From NCBI RefSeq assembly GCF_025823185.1, contig NZ_JACKVK010000003.1, forward strand, positions 248,001 to 312,000: DNA of 64,000 bases, written 5' to 3'. Positions within the stretch are counted from its first letter, which is position 1. Every line of letters starts with the position of its first letter. The translations under genes were made by a program, and so were the position numbers. Below are positions 9,722 through 18,490 of this stretch, piece after piece. Below the pieces are notes generated by a model. It was not told the origin of the DNA. It searched no databases and saw only the letters and a program-made list of their open reading frames with translations. This DNA comes from Mycobacterium yunnanensis. Its GTDB lineage: Bacteria; Actinomycetota; Actinomycetes; Mycobacteriales; Mycobacteriaceae.

Positions 9722-9787
9722 TAGCACCGACGAGCGCTCGCGCGAGGAGCCGACTAGCACCGACGAGCGCTCGCGCGAGGAGCCGAC
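9722..9787 (+). repeat. 33-bp tandem repeat, two perfect copies
   Basis: Units 9722-9754 and 9755-9787 are identical, each beginning TAGCACCGACGAGCGCTCG. Each contains the self-complementary stretches CGAGCGCTCG and CTCGCGCGAG, so the RNA would fold into stable hairpins on either strand. The repeats fill the gap between the convergent lprC and sixA genes, with the last base falling in the sixA stop codon, and may act as a two-way terminator. The GACGAGCGCTCGCGCGAG core looks like a dispersed mycobacterial intergenic element. Confidence 0.85.
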
Positions 9788-10296
9788 TAGCGCGGCACGT
9801 GGAAGTCGACGAGGGTCGCACCGGCTAGCTCGAGGTTCGACCACGGATGCGCGGTCGTCAGCACCGCGATCGCCGAGGTCGGGTACTTCTGCGTCATGCG
9901 TTCGAGTGCGTCCTGGTTCGATCCGGGCCCGGCGAGTGCGAAGGCCAGACTCGACGTCGTGGGCTCGTGGCCGACCACCAGCAAGCTCCGGACGTCGTCG
10001 GCGACGCCGTTGACCAGGTCGAGGACGATGCCGGGCCGGGAGTCGTACAGCGAGTCCTCGTACCGGGTGACGGCCTCGATCCCGGTGCGGGCCAACGTTT
10101 CACGGGTGCGGGTGGCCGTCGAGCACAGGACGGCGTCGACCGGCGCGACGTTGGCCCGGATCCACTCGCCGGCCAGCGCCGCCTCCCCGATGCCACGCGG
10201 GGCGAGCGGCCGGTCGTGGTCGGCCACCCCGTCGGGGTAGTCCGACTTGGCGTGCCGCAGCAGGATCAGGGTGCGCTCGGGGCTCGTCATCGACAT
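9787..10296 (-). CDS. Histidine phosphatase family protein (SixA-like, Rv1276c-like)
   Basis: A 169-residue histidine phosphatase (phosphoglycerate-mutase-like fold). The catalytic RHG-type motif is LLRHAKSD near the N-terminus, the second conserved arginine is in CSTATRTRET, and the second catalytic histidine is in LLVVGHEP. The RHAKSDYPD form is typical of SixA-like small phosphohistidine phosphatases, so a phosphohistidine or small phosphate monoester is a likely substrate. GTG 10299, ATG 10296 and ATG 10290 are all possible starts. It is convergent with lprC across the 33-bp repeats and divergent from the SbcD-like gene. Confidence 0.85.
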   Translation of the reverse strand: MSMTSPERTLILLRHAKSDYPDGVADHDRPLAPRGIGEAALAGEWIRANVAPVDAVLCSTATRTRETLARTGIEAVTRYEDSLYDSRPGIVLDLVNGVADDVRSLLVVGHEPTTSSLAFALAGPGSNQDALERMTQKYPTSAIAVLTTAHPWSNLELAGATLVDFHVPR

Positions 10297-10404
10297 CACG
10301 TTACCCACATGCCGACCGAGGTCCGCTGACTTGTCGGAGTGCCGACCTACACTCGCCATGCCCGTCAACACGACGACCCACGAGTAGAGAGCCGAGGAGT
10401 CCGG

Positions 10405-11553
10405 ATGCGTTTCCTGCACACCGCCGACTGGCAGCTCGGCATGACTCGGCACTTCCTCAACGGCGAGGCGCAGCCCCGTTATTCGGCAGCGCGTCGCGAC
10501 GCGGTCGCCAGTCTCGGTGCCGTCGCCGCGGAGACGGGCGCCGAGTTCGTCGTGGTCGCCGGAGACGTCTTCGAGCACAATCAACTCGCCCCACGCGACG
10601 TCAGCCAGTCCTTGGAGGCCATGCGGGCGATCGGCGTGCCGGTGTATCTCCTTCCCGGCAACCACGATCCGCTGGACGCGTCGTCGGTCTACACCAGCGC
10701 GCTGTTCACCGCCGAGCGGCCGGACAACGTCGTGGTCCTCGACCGCGCAGGAACTTTCGAGGTGCGCCCAGGGCTCGAGATCGTCGCGGCGCCTTGGCGT
10801 TCGAAGAAGCCGACCACCGATCTGCTCGGCGAGGTGCTCGACGGGATTCCCGCCGACGGCGTCACCCGGATCGCCGTCGGTCACGGGGGCATGGATCTCT
10901 TCGAACCCGATCGCGACAAGCCGTCCCTGATCCGGTTGGCGTCGGTGGAGGCGGCACTCGCCCGCGGCGCCGTGCACTACGTCGCCCTCGGCGACAAGCA
11001 CTCTCGTACCCAGGTGGGGTCCACCGGTCGCATCTGGTACTCGGGATCCCAGGAGGTCACCAATTACGACCACGTCGAGCCCGATCCCGGCCACGTGCTC
11101 GTCGTCGACGTCGACGAGCACGACCCAGACCGCGGGGTTCGCGTCGACGCCCGGCGGATCGGTCGCTGGAAGTTCGTGACGTTGCGGCGATCCGTGGACG
11201 GCTCACGGGAAGTCGCCGACCTCGACATCAACCTCGACCAGTTGCCCGACAAGGAACGAACCGTCGTGCAGATCGCGTTGACGGGCACGCTGACGGTGAC
11301 CGACAAGGCGGCGCTGGACGCCTGCCTGGACAAGTACGCGCGGCTGTTCGCCTCTCTCGGGACGTGGGACAAGGAGACCGACATCGCCGTGATGCCTGCC
11401 GACGGCGAGTTCGACGATCTGGGCATCGGTGGTTTCGCGGCCGCGGCCGTCGACGAGTTGGTGGCGACAGCGCGCACCGACACCGCGCAGGCCGACTCCG
11501 CGAGGGCGGCGCTGGCGCTGCTCCTGCGGCTGACCGAGCGGGGGGTGGCATGA
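10405..11553 (+). CDS. SbcD/Mre11-like metallophosphatase exonuclease (Rv1277-like)
   Basis: A 382-residue calcineurin-like phosphoesterase of the DNA-repair exonuclease type. The metal-binding motifs are in order: HTADWQLG near the N-terminus, VVAGDVFEHN, LPGNHD and a downstream GHGG. With the SbcC-like ATPase it would form an Mre11-Rad50-type nuclease that processes DNA ends or hairpins. The ATG at 10405 has a GAGGAG ribosome site six bases upstream. The downstream ATPase start overlaps its stop (ATGA), a strong sign of a stoichiometric complex. A TACACT box at 10348-10353 is a likely -10. Confidence 0.9.
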   Translation: MRFLHTADWQLGMTRHFLNGEAQPRYSAARRDAVASLGAVAAETGAEFVVVAGDVFEHNQLAPRDVSQSLEAMRAIGVPVYLLPGNHDPLDASSVYTSALFTAERPDNVVVLDRAGTFEVRPGLEIVAAPWRSKKPTTDLLGEVLDGIPADGVTRIAVGHGGMDLFEPDRDKPSLIRLASVEAALARGAVHYVALGDKHSRTQVGSTGRIWYSGSQEVTNYDHVEPDPGHVLVVDVDEHDPDRGVRVDARRIGRWKFVTLRRSVDGSREVADLDINLDQLPDKERTVVQIALTGTLTVTDKAALDACLDKYARLFASLGTWDKETDIAVMPADGEFDDLGIGGFAAAAVDELVATARTDTAQADSARAALALLLRLTERGVA

Positions 11554-14171
11554 AGCTGCACCGCCTGACCCTGCGCAACTATCGGGGCGTCGCCCACCGC
11601 GACGTCGAGTTCCCCGACCGCGGCGTGGTCGTGGTCTCCGGCGCCAACGAGATTGGCAAGTCCTCGATGATCGAGGCGCTCGACTTGCTGGTGGAGTCCA
11701 AGGACCGCTCGACCAAGAAGGAGGTCAAGCAGGTCAAGCCGACCAACGTCGACGAGGGCGCCGAGATCACGGCCGTCATGTCCACCGGTCCCTACCGGTT
11801 CGAGTACCACAAGCGATTCCACAAGCGGCCCGAGACGCGGCTGACCATCTTGGCGCCCCAGCGTGAGCAGCTCACCGGTGACGAGGCCCACGAGCGGGTG
11901 CTCGCCATCCTCGCCGAGACCGTCGATGCGGAGCTGTGGCAGGCGCAACGGGTCCTTCAGTCCGGTTCGACTGCCTCGGTGGACCTTTCGGGGTGCGACG
12001 CGCTGGCCCGCGCGCTCGACGCGGCGGCCGGCCAAGCGGTCACGACGTCCGGGTCCGAGCCGCTGCTCGTCGACCGGATCGACGCGGAGTACCGCCAGTA
12101 CTTCACCGCCACGGGCCGTGCGGCAGGCCCCCTCGCCGCGGCGGTGGCCCGGGTGCGCGAGGCACGTGTGCAGGTCGAGCTGTATCAGGCCGCGGTCGAC
12201 GAGGTGGACGAGGCCGTCGTCACCCACGCCGCTCTATCGGACGACGTGGTCCGGCTCTCGCAGCAGCGAGTGGCGGCCACGACGCGGCGGCGCGCGGCGG
12301 CCGAGGCGGCAGCCGCCGTCGCGCAGCTGGAAGACCGGCTGGCGAGCGCACGCGCACTGGCCGAACCGGCCGAGATGGCCCGCGTTGCATCGGAAGCCGC
12401 GCTCGGTGAGCGCCGCAGGCTGCGCGCCGACCTGACCGAGCGGACCGCGGTGATCGCCGAGCTCGACGCCGCGGTGCTGGCTGCCGCCGCCGACGAGGTC
12501 ACCGCCGGCGAGGCTGCCGTCGCCGCCGCAGCAGCGGCGGACGTGGCGCGCGCCGAGGTCGCCGACGCGGCGGCCCACGTCGACGTCGTGCGCCGAACCG
12601 CCGACCGGATCGCCCACCGCGACGAGGCGACGCGGCTGGCCGCCACGCTGGCCAAGGTCGACGCCACCGCCGCGGAGCTCGCCGAGGTCGAGGCGGAGTT
12701 GGCTCTGATCTCGTTGACCGACGAGGTGATGCGCGACGTCGAGATGGCCGCCCTGGCGACCGAACGCGCGGCCTTCCAGGCCGAGCGTGCCTCGGCGCGT
12801 GTCGAACTCGACGCGGTGGCGCAGGTCGAGGTGCTGATCGACGGCCAGCCCGTGCAGCTCGAACCGGGGGTCGGGTGGACCCAGCACGTGACGACGTCGG
12901 CCACGTTCGAACTGCCCGGCGTGATGACGGTGCGGCTCATTCCCGGTGCGCCCGCGGTGGATTCGCAGGACACACTGGACAGGGCGCGCGAGATGCTGGC
13001 CGCGCTGCTCGAGGAGGCGGGCGTACCGGACGTGGCGGCGGCGAGGGTGGTCCACGCCCGCCGGCACGAGCTGTCGGCATCGGTGGGCCGGTTGCGCGCC
13101 ATCGGCGAGGCGCTGCTGGGCGACGACTCCGTCGCCGACCTGCGCGCCCGCCTGACCGACCTGCAGGACCACCTGGCTGCGGCCGGCGCCGTCGACGACC
13201 CGGGCGCCGAGGTGATCCGCGCCGAGCTCGCAGCCGCGACCGACGCCCACCGACTCGCGCGGGCCCACGAGGAGGCCCAGCGCGAGGCCGCCACCGCCGC
13301 CACCGCCGCGGCGGTACGCGCCACCGGTGCCGCGACGGTGCTGCGGTCCAAGTTGGAGACCGCTCGCACCGAGGTCGCCAGTGCAGCAGATCGCCTTGCC
13401 CGCCAACGTGAGACGCAGTCCGACGACGATCTAGTCATCCAGGTCGAGGCCGACGCGGAGCGGGCCAAGGCAGTCGTGGCGGGAGTGACGGCGATCGAGG
13501 CAGAACTCGCCGCACTCGGCCCGGCGGCGGTGGCTGCCGAATTGGCCGATGCCGAGGCCGCCGCTGCCTCGCTCGACGAGCGCCACGCCGCGGTGACCGG
13601 TGACCTTCGCGAGGTGGCGGCGCAGCTGCGCGTCTACGGCACCGAGGGGCGACGGGGACGGTTGGACGCGGCGCTGACCGAGCAGGAGCGTGCGGCGGCC
13701 GAGCACGACGGCGTGCAGCGCCGGGCGGCCGCAGCACAGCTGTTGCACTCGGTGATGGCGCGGCACCGTGACCAGTCGCGCCTGCGCTACGTCGAGCCGT
13801 TCCGCACGGAGGTGGAACGGTTGGGCCGCATCGTGTTCGGCGTCGACTTCGAGGTCGAGATCGACGGCGACCTTCGCATCCTCAGTCGCACCCTCAACGG
13901 CTGCACGGTGCCGTTCGACTCACTGTCCGGCGGTGCGAAGGAGCAGCTGGGCATCGTCGCCCGTCTGGCCAGTGCGGCGCTGGTGGCCAAGGAGGACGGC
14001 GTGCCCGTGTTGATCGACGACGCCCTGGGCTTCAGCGATCCGGACCGTCTGGCCAGGATGGGCGAGGTGTTCGACGCCGTGGGCGGGGACGGACAGGTCA
14101 TCGTGCTGACGTGCAGTCCGGAGCGGTACGCCGGGATCGTGGACGCGCAGCACCTCGAATTGAGCGCCTAG
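11550..14171 (+). CDS. SbcC/Rad50-like AAA ATPase (Rv1278-like)
   Basis: An 873-residue ABC-type DNA-repair ATPase. Walker A SGANEIGKSSMIEAL lies near residue 35. A very long Ala/Glu/Arg-rich coiled-coil region, broken around the middle, follows. The C-terminal lobe holds the signature DSLSGGAKEQLGIVARL and Walker B VPVLIDDALGFSD. I see no CxxC zinc-hook in the coiled coil, which sets it apart from classical Rad50. It is coupled to the SbcD-like nuclease by a 4-bp overlap. The length is close to that of M. tuberculosis Rv1278. Confidence 0.9.
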   Translation: MKLHRLTLRNYRGVAHRDVEFPDRGVVVVSGANEIGKSSMIEALDLLVESKDRSTKKEVKQVKPTNVDEGAEITAVMSTGPYRFEYHKRFHKRPETRLTILAPQREQLTGDEAHERVLAILAETVDAELWQAQRVLQSGSTASVDLSGCDALARALDAAAGQAVTTSGSEPLLVDRIDAEYRQYFTATGRAAGPLAAAVARVREARVQVELYQAAVDEVDEAVVTHAALSDDVVRLSQQRVAATTRRRAAAEAAAAVAQLEDRLASARALAEPAEMARVASEAALGERRRLRADLTERTAVIAELDAAVLAAAADEVTAGEAAVAAAAAADVARAEVADAAAHVDVVRRTADRIAHRDEATRLAATLAKVDATAAELAEVEAELALISLTDEVMRDVEMAALATERAAFQAERASARVELDAVAQVEVLIDGQPVQLEPGVGWTQHVTTSATFELPGVMTVRLIPGAPAVDSQDTLDRAREMLAALLEEAGVPDVAAARVVHARRHELSASVGRLRAIGEALLGDDSVADLRARLTDLQDHLAAAGAVDDPGAEVIRAELAAATDAHRLARAHEEAQREAATAATAAAVRATGAATVLRSKLETARTEVASAADRLARQRETQSDDDLVIQVEADAERAKAVVAGVTAIEAELAALGPAAVAAELADAEAAAASLDERHAAVTGDLREVAAQLRVYGTEGRRGRLDAALTEQERAAAEHDGVQRRAAAAQLLHSVMARHRDQSRLRYVEPFRTEVERLGRIVFGVDFEVEIDGDLRILSRTLNGCTVPFDSLSGGAKEQLGIVARLASAALVAKEDGVPVLIDDALGFSDPDRLARMGEVFDAVGGDGQVIVLTCSPERYAGIVDAQHLELSA

Positions 14172-14186
14172 GCTCGCCGAGCTCAA

Positions 14187-14192
14187 TACACT
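14187..14192 (+). promoter_or_regulatory. -10 box of a leaderless GMC dehydrogenase transcript
   Basis: TACACT at 14187-14192 ends eight bases before the GTG at 14201, in the sixteen-odd bases that follow the SbcC-like stop. This suggests the dehydrogenase has its own leaderless transcript instead of relying on read-through. Confidence 0.45.
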
Positions 14193-14200
14193 CACCCGTC

Positions 14201-15745
14201 GTGGACACCGATTACATCGTCGTGGGAACCGGATCGGCCGGCGCGGTTCTGGCCAACCGTCTCAGCGAGAACTCCGCAGTGCAGGTGCTGGTCCTCGAGG
14301 CCGGCGCGCGCGACAAGGACAAGTTCGTCCACATTCCGGCGGCGTTCTCGAAGCTGTTCAAGTCCGAGGCCGACTGGGACTACTCGACCGAACCGCAGAA
14401 GGAACTCGACGGCCGCGAGATCTACTGGCCCCGCGGCAAGGTGCTCGGCGGATCGTCGTCGATGAACGCGATGATGTGGGTGCGCGGGTTCGCCGCCGAC
14501 TACGACGAATGGGGAGCCGCGGCGGACGAGTCGTGGAGCTATGCCAGCGTCGAGAAGTACCTCGCGCGCATCGAGAGCGGACCGCTGGAAGTGTCCCCGC
14601 AGCGCAGCCCGCGCAGCTCGACCGCGTCGTGGCTGTCGGCGGCCGGGGAATGCGGCTACCGCACCGAGGCGCCGAATCTGGCTGCCTCGGAGGGCTTTTG
14701 CGAGACCAGGGTCACGCAGCGCCGGGGCGCGCGGTGGAGTACCGCCGACGCCTACCTCAAACCCGCCCTGCGCAGGCCCAACCTCCGGCTGCTCACCGGG
14801 GCGATGGTCACGCGGGTTGTGGTGGACGACGGCCGCGCCGTCGGCGTGGAGTACCGGCACGACGGGCGAACCCACGTGGCCAGGGCGCGCCGCGAGGTGG
14901 TGCTGAGCGGTGGTGCCGTCAACTCGCCGCAACTGCTGATGCTCTCCGGCATCGGTGACCGCGAACGGCTCGCCGATCACGGCATCGAGACGGTGCGCCA
15001 CGCGCCCGAGGTTGGCCAGAACCTGATGGATCACCTGTGCGTGCCGGTCGGCTTCGACGCGCACGACGACACCCTGTACGCCGCCGAGAAACCACGCCAG
15101 CTCGTCCAATACCTGGTCCGCAGGCGGGGCATGCTGACCTCCAACGTCGGCGAGGCGTATGGATTCGTCCGCAGCCGCGACGATCTCGAACTGCCGGATC
15201 TCGAGCTGATCTTCGCTCCGGCGCCCTTCTTCGACGAGGGCATCGGCGGGGGCCATCCGGGACATGCCGTGGTGATGGGGCCGATTCTGCTCAAGCCCCG
15301 CAGCCGCGGCAGCGTCACGCTTCGGTCCTCCGATCCGCTGACCAAGCCGGTCATCGACCCGCGTTACCTGACCGACGCCGATGGGGCCGATCGCGCCGCC
15401 CTGATGGAGGGCCTGCGCATCACGGCCCGCATCGCGCAGACGCCCACCATGCGGCGACTTCTCGGCGACGTCGTCCGCCCAAGGGACGCGACCGGACTCG
15501 ACGAGTCGACGCTGGAGCGGGCACTGGAGACGGTCTCGCACACGCTGTACCACCCCGTGGGCACCTGCCGCATGGGCAGTGACGACGCCAGCGTCGTCGA
15601 TCCTCAGCTCAGGGTTCGCGGCGTGGCTGGGCTCCGGGTGGCCGACGCGTCGATCATGCCCACCATCATCCGCGGGCATACCCACGCACCGAGCGTGATG
15701 ATCGGCGAGAAGGCCGCCGACCTCATCCGCTCAGCTCGCGACTGA
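14201..15745 (+). CDS. GMC family FAD-dependent oxidoreductase (Rv1279-like)
   Basis: A 514-residue glucose-methanol-choline oxidoreductase. The Rossmann FAD site GTGSAGAVLANRL is at the N-terminus, followed by the GMC signatures PRGKVLGGSSSMNAM and GGAVNSPQLLMLSGIG. The C-terminal catalytic region has the conserved histidine in YHPVGTCRMG and the region RGHTHAPSVMIGEKAADLI. It would oxidise an alcohol, with a choline-dehydrogenase-like sequence, but the substrate is unknown. The GTG start matches a leaderless promoter. Its 3' end overlaps the convergent monooxygenase gene by 15 bp. Confidence 0.9.
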   Translation: MDTDYIVVGTGSAGAVLANRLSENSAVQVLVLEAGARDKDKFVHIPAAFSKLFKSEADWDYSTEPQKELDGREIYWPRGKVLGGSSSMNAMMWVRGFAADYDEWGAAADESWSYASVEKYLARIESGPLEVSPQRSPRSSTASWLSAAGECGYRTEAPNLAASEGFCETRVTQRRGARWSTADAYLKPALRRPNLRLLTGAMVTRVVVDDGRAVGVEYRHDGRTHVARARREVVLSGGAVNSPQLLMLSGIGDRERLADHGIETVRHAPEVGQNLMDHLCVPVGFDAHDDTLYAAEKPRQLVQYLVRRRGMLTSNVGEAYGFVRSRDDLELPDLELIFAPAPFFDEGIGGGHPGHAVVMGPILLKPRSRGSVTLRSSDPLTKPVIDPRYLTDADGADRAALMEGLRITARIAQTPTMRRLLGDVVRPRDATGLDESTLERALETVSHTLYHPVGTCRMGSDDASVVDPQLRVRGVAGLRVADASIMPTIIRGHTHAPSVMIGEKAADLIRSARD

Positions 15746-17092
15746 GACGTCGCGCCGCCGCGGTGAGTCGAATGTCGCCGCCGGAAGTCCCAGGTGGTCG
15801 CGCAGCGTGGTGCCCGTGTAGTCCTCGCGAAACAGTTTGCGCCGCTGCAGTTCTGGCACCACCGAGTCGACGAAGTCGTTGAAGGTGCCCGGCGATTGAG
15901 CCGCCGAGACCATGAACCCGTCGGCCTCGCCCTCGGTGAACGACGCCTCGATCTGGTCGGCGACCTGGGTGGCCGTGCCGACGAACTGGGGCAGCAGCAC
16001 ACCCTGGGCGTACCACTTGCCGATGTCGCGCAGCGTCAGGTTGTCGCGCTGGGCCACACGCCGCGCGGTGTCGAAGAGCCCCTGGGTGCCGGTGACGGCG
16101 ATGTCCTCGACGGGCGCGTCGAGGTCGTAGCGGGAGAAGTCGTGGTCGGTGTGCACCGACAGGGTGATCAGTCCCGAGATCGGATCGGCGAGCTCGTTGT
16201 GGAAGGCCTGCTTCTCGCGGGCGATGGACTCCGTCTCCCCGATGAACGGAATGAAGGCCGGAAAGATCAGCACGCCGTCGGGATCGCGGCCGTAGTTCTC
16301 CGCCCGACTCTTGATGTCGTCGTAGTAGGCCTTGCGGCCCTCGGGGGTGGGGTCGATCTCGAAGATGGCCTCGGCCCAGCGCGCGGCGAAGTCCCGCCCG
16401 GTACTCGACGATCCAGCCTGAATCAGGACCGGACGTCCCTGCGGTGACCGCGGCACGTTGAGCGGTCCGCGGGTGCGGAAGTACTCCCCGTCGTGGTCCA
16501 CCCGGCGGACCTTGTCGGGGTCGGCGAACACGCCGGCCTCCTTGTCGAGCACCAGCGCGTCGGCGTCCCAGCTCGACCACAGCTCCACCGCGGTGCGGAC
16601 GAATTCCTCGGCACGGTCGTAGCGGTAGTCGTGTCCGAGGTGCTCGTCGTAGCCGAAGTTCTGCGCCTCGCTCTGCGTCAGCGAGGTCACGATATTCCAG
16701 GCGACCCGGCCGCGGCTGACGTGGTCGAGGCTGGCGAAGATGCGGGCCAACTCGTAGGGGTGGAAGTACGTGGCGGACTTGGTGATCGCGACGCCCAGCT
16801 TCGAGGTCACTGCGGCGATGCTGGCCGCCACGATCGACGGATCCAGCGTCGCGGTGGCCTGCGTCCCGCGCCGCAGCGGCTCGGTGACGTCGTCGCCGAA
16901 GCGGGCGGGTGCGGCCAGCAGGTCGGCGAAGAACACGAAGTCGAACTTGCCGCGTTCGAGGATCCGCCCGATGCGGTGGTAGTACTCCGGCGTGGTGAAA
17001 CCCGTGTCGCTGCCGGGGTGCCGCCACGCGGCGTGGGAGTGGGTGACCTGGGAGGCGATCTGGAATCCGCCCAGGTGAAGTTGACGCGTCAC
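15731..17092 (-). CDS. NtaA/SnaA/DszA-type flavin-dependent monooxygenase
   Basis: A 453-residue luciferase-like monooxygenase of the NtaA/SnaA/DszA group, which use reduced FMN from a partner reductase to attack aminocarboxylates, sulfones or related compounds. Typical segments are the N-terminal GGFQIASQVTHSHAAWRHP, the ITKSATYFHPYELARIFASL region and SRGRVAWNIVTS (the group's RxAWNxVTS signature). Length is normal. It starts with a GTG at 17092. The acyl-CoA-dehydrogenase-like gene upstream on the same strand is a frequent partner in DszC/SfnC-type sulfur pathways. A hairpin lies between the two. Confidence 0.88.
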   Translation of the reverse strand: MTRQLHLGGFQIASQVTHSHAAWRHPGSDTGFTTPEYYHRIGRILERGKFDFVFFADLLAAPARFGDDVTEPLRRGTQATATLDPSIVAASIAAVTSKLGVAITKSATYFHPYELARIFASLDHVSRGRVAWNIVTSLTQSEAQNFGYDEHLGHDYRYDRAEEFVRTAVELWSSWDADALVLDKEAGVFADPDKVRRVDHDGEYFRTRGPLNVPRSPQGRPVLIQAGSSSTGRDFAARWAEAIFEIDPTPEGRKAYYDDIKSRAENYGRDPDGVLIFPAFIPFIGETESIAREKQAFHNELADPISGLITLSVHTDHDFSRYDLDAPVEDIAVTGTQGLFDTARRVAQRDNLTLRDIGKWYAQGVLLPQFVGTATQVADQIEASFTEGEADGFMVSAAQSPGTFNDFVDSVVPELQRRKLFREDYTGTTLRDHLGLPAATFDSPRRRDVSVAS

Positions 17093-17108
17093 GGTGTTCT
17101 CGCTTCCC

Positions 17109-17161
17109 GCGATTCGTGCACCCCCACCCGCGGTGAGCGCGGGTCAGGGTGCACGAATCGC
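17109..17161. repeat. Long intergenic inverted repeat (15-bp perfect arms, nested stem)
   Basis: GCGATTCGTGCACCC (17109-17123) is perfectly complementary to GGGTGCACGAATCGC (17147-17161), and a nested CCCGCG/CGCGGG stem (17127-17132/17138-17143) fills most of the interior. The hairpin occupies nearly the whole gap between two same-strand genes. It could weaken read-through or be a dispersed palindromic element; it has no U-tract typical of an intrinsic terminator. Confidence 0.8.
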
Positions 17162-17164
17162 GAC

Positions 17165-18394
17165 TCAGAAGTAGGCGTTGGCGGGCAATGGGGTGTCGTG
17201 CAGCAGGTTGGCACCGATCGCGACGGCCTTGTAGGCCACCGGGTTGTGCAGCGTGATGGTGCGGATGTTGCGCCAGTGCCGGTCCAGACCCTTCTGTCGG
17301 CTGGCCGCGCTGGCACCCCCGAGTTCCAGCAGCCGCGTCGCGGCTTCCGGGGCGACGGCGTCCAGGTGAACCTTGACCTTGGCGACCTTGATCTGGGCGT
17401 CCTGAGCCAGTTGAGCGTCGGGGTTGCCGTCGGCCGTGGTCGACGCAGACGCGGTGGCGACGGCAATTGCCTCGGCGGCGTCGAGCACCGCCGCCTTCGC
17501 GATGTAGGCCGTGCTGGCCAGTTCGCCGAGCAGTCGTTGCAGTAGCGGGTCGTCGGTGGGGCGATCGGTGGGGGCGTGGCTGAAGGTGCGGTCCCGCGAT
17601 CGCAGCAGGGTCACCCCGTCGTCCACGACGCCGGCGAGGATGCCGGCCACCACGGCGTGGATGAACAGTTGCAGGGACGCGTACTGAACCGACGGCACCG
17701 CTTCGGCATCGTAGGGTGAGTCGGCGAGGATCTCGTCGCTGGTGACCGCGACGTTCTTGAACACGGTGGTGCCCGTGCCGGTGCGCCGCTGGCCGAAACC
17801 GTCCCAGTCGTCGATCAGCTTGACCCCGGTGCGGTCGGCCGGCACCACGACCGTGGCCACGGAGTCGTGGTCGGTGGTGGCGGTGACGGTCAGATAGTCC
17901 GAGAACAGGGTGCCGGTGCTGTAGAACTTCTCGCCCTCGAGGCGGTAACCGCCCGCCGGATCGGGCAGCAGTCGCGTGTTGAACACCAGGCTGCCGACGG
18001 CGTTGGACCCCTTCTCGCTGAACGCGTTGCCGAACAGCTGGCCGTCGGCCACCTTGCGCAGCCACTGAGATGACGCGGGGTCGCCCGAAGCGGCAGTCCG
18101 CAGCCGTTCCTCGGTGAACCAGAAGTGCGTACGGAAGATGTGGGCGACAACCGGATCGGCCCGCGCGACGTCGATGACCGCCGAGAACAGTTGCGGCACA
18201 GTCAATCCTGCGCCACCGAGCTCCGGGGGTAGGCGCAGCGTGCCGAAACCGGCGCGTTTGAGGGCCGCCACCTCGTCAAAGGGGTTCTCGTCGTTCAGGT
18301 CTCGGTCCTTGGCTCCGGCGGCGATGCGACCGAGCAGCTCATCCCACTGCGGTGAGCCGGGAAGAATGCGGGCGTTGTTCTCGACGGTGGTCAT
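17165..18394 (-). CDS. Acyl-CoA-dehydrogenase-like flavoprotein (DszC/SfnC-type)
   Basis: A 409-residue acyl-CoA dehydrogenase fold protein: N-terminal helical domain, middle domain (LFGNAFSEKGSNAVG, GGYRLEGEKFYSTGT) and C-terminal four-helix domain. The EGEKFYSTG segment and partner gene resemble the DszC/SfnC subgroup, which are FMNH2-dependent monooxygenases and not true dehydrogenases. Together with the adjacent NtaA/DszA-type enzyme it may release sulfur or nitrogen from an organic compound. The ATG at 18394 was chosen over a longer frame because it precedes a normal N-terminus (MTTVENNARILPG). No flavin reductase gene is adjacent. Confidence 0.85.
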   Translation of the reverse strand: MTTVENNARILPGSPQWDELLGRIAAGAKDRDLNDENPFDEVAALKRAGFGTLRLPPELGGAGLTVPQLFSAVIDVARADPVVAHIFRTHFWFTEERLRTAASGDPASSQWLRKVADGQLFGNAFSEKGSNAVGSLVFNTRLLPDPAGGYRLEGEKFYSTGTLFSDYLTVTATTDHDSVATVVVPADRTGVKLIDDWDGFGQRRTGTGTTVFKNVAVTSDEILADSPYDAEAVPSVQYASLQLFIHAVVAGILAGVVDDGVTLLRSRDRTFSHAPTDRPTDDPLLQRLLGELASTAYIAKAAVLDAAEAIAVATASASTTADGNPDAQLAQDAQIKVAKVKVHLDAVAPEAATRLLELGGASAASRQKGLDRHWRNIRTITLHNPVAYKAVAIGANLLHDTPLPANAYF

Positions 18395-18490
18395 GTCGTC
18401 GTTTCTACGCAAGGCCTCGTGCGGCGGCACTGCTTTGGCTCACCCCGAACCTAAGAACGGCGAACCAGGGCACAATGGAGGACGATGACG

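Noticed and set aside
10358..10387. Nine-codon ORF (MPVNTTTHE) before the SbcD-like gene
   Set aside because: It is too close to the -10 box for a leaderless start, has no ribosome site and does not overlap the downstream gene; coding cannot be supported.
10794..11549. N-terminal extension of the SbcC-like frame back to 10794
   Set aside because: The extension covers the SbcD-like gene in another frame and is Arg-rich; MKLHRLTLRNYRG at 11550 is the family's usual start.
15723..18065. 780-codon - strand frame across the monooxygenase and acyl-CoA-dehydrogenase-like genes
   Set aside because: It is a +1 shadow rich in Arg/Gly; the true proteins are in another frame with full motifs and stops.
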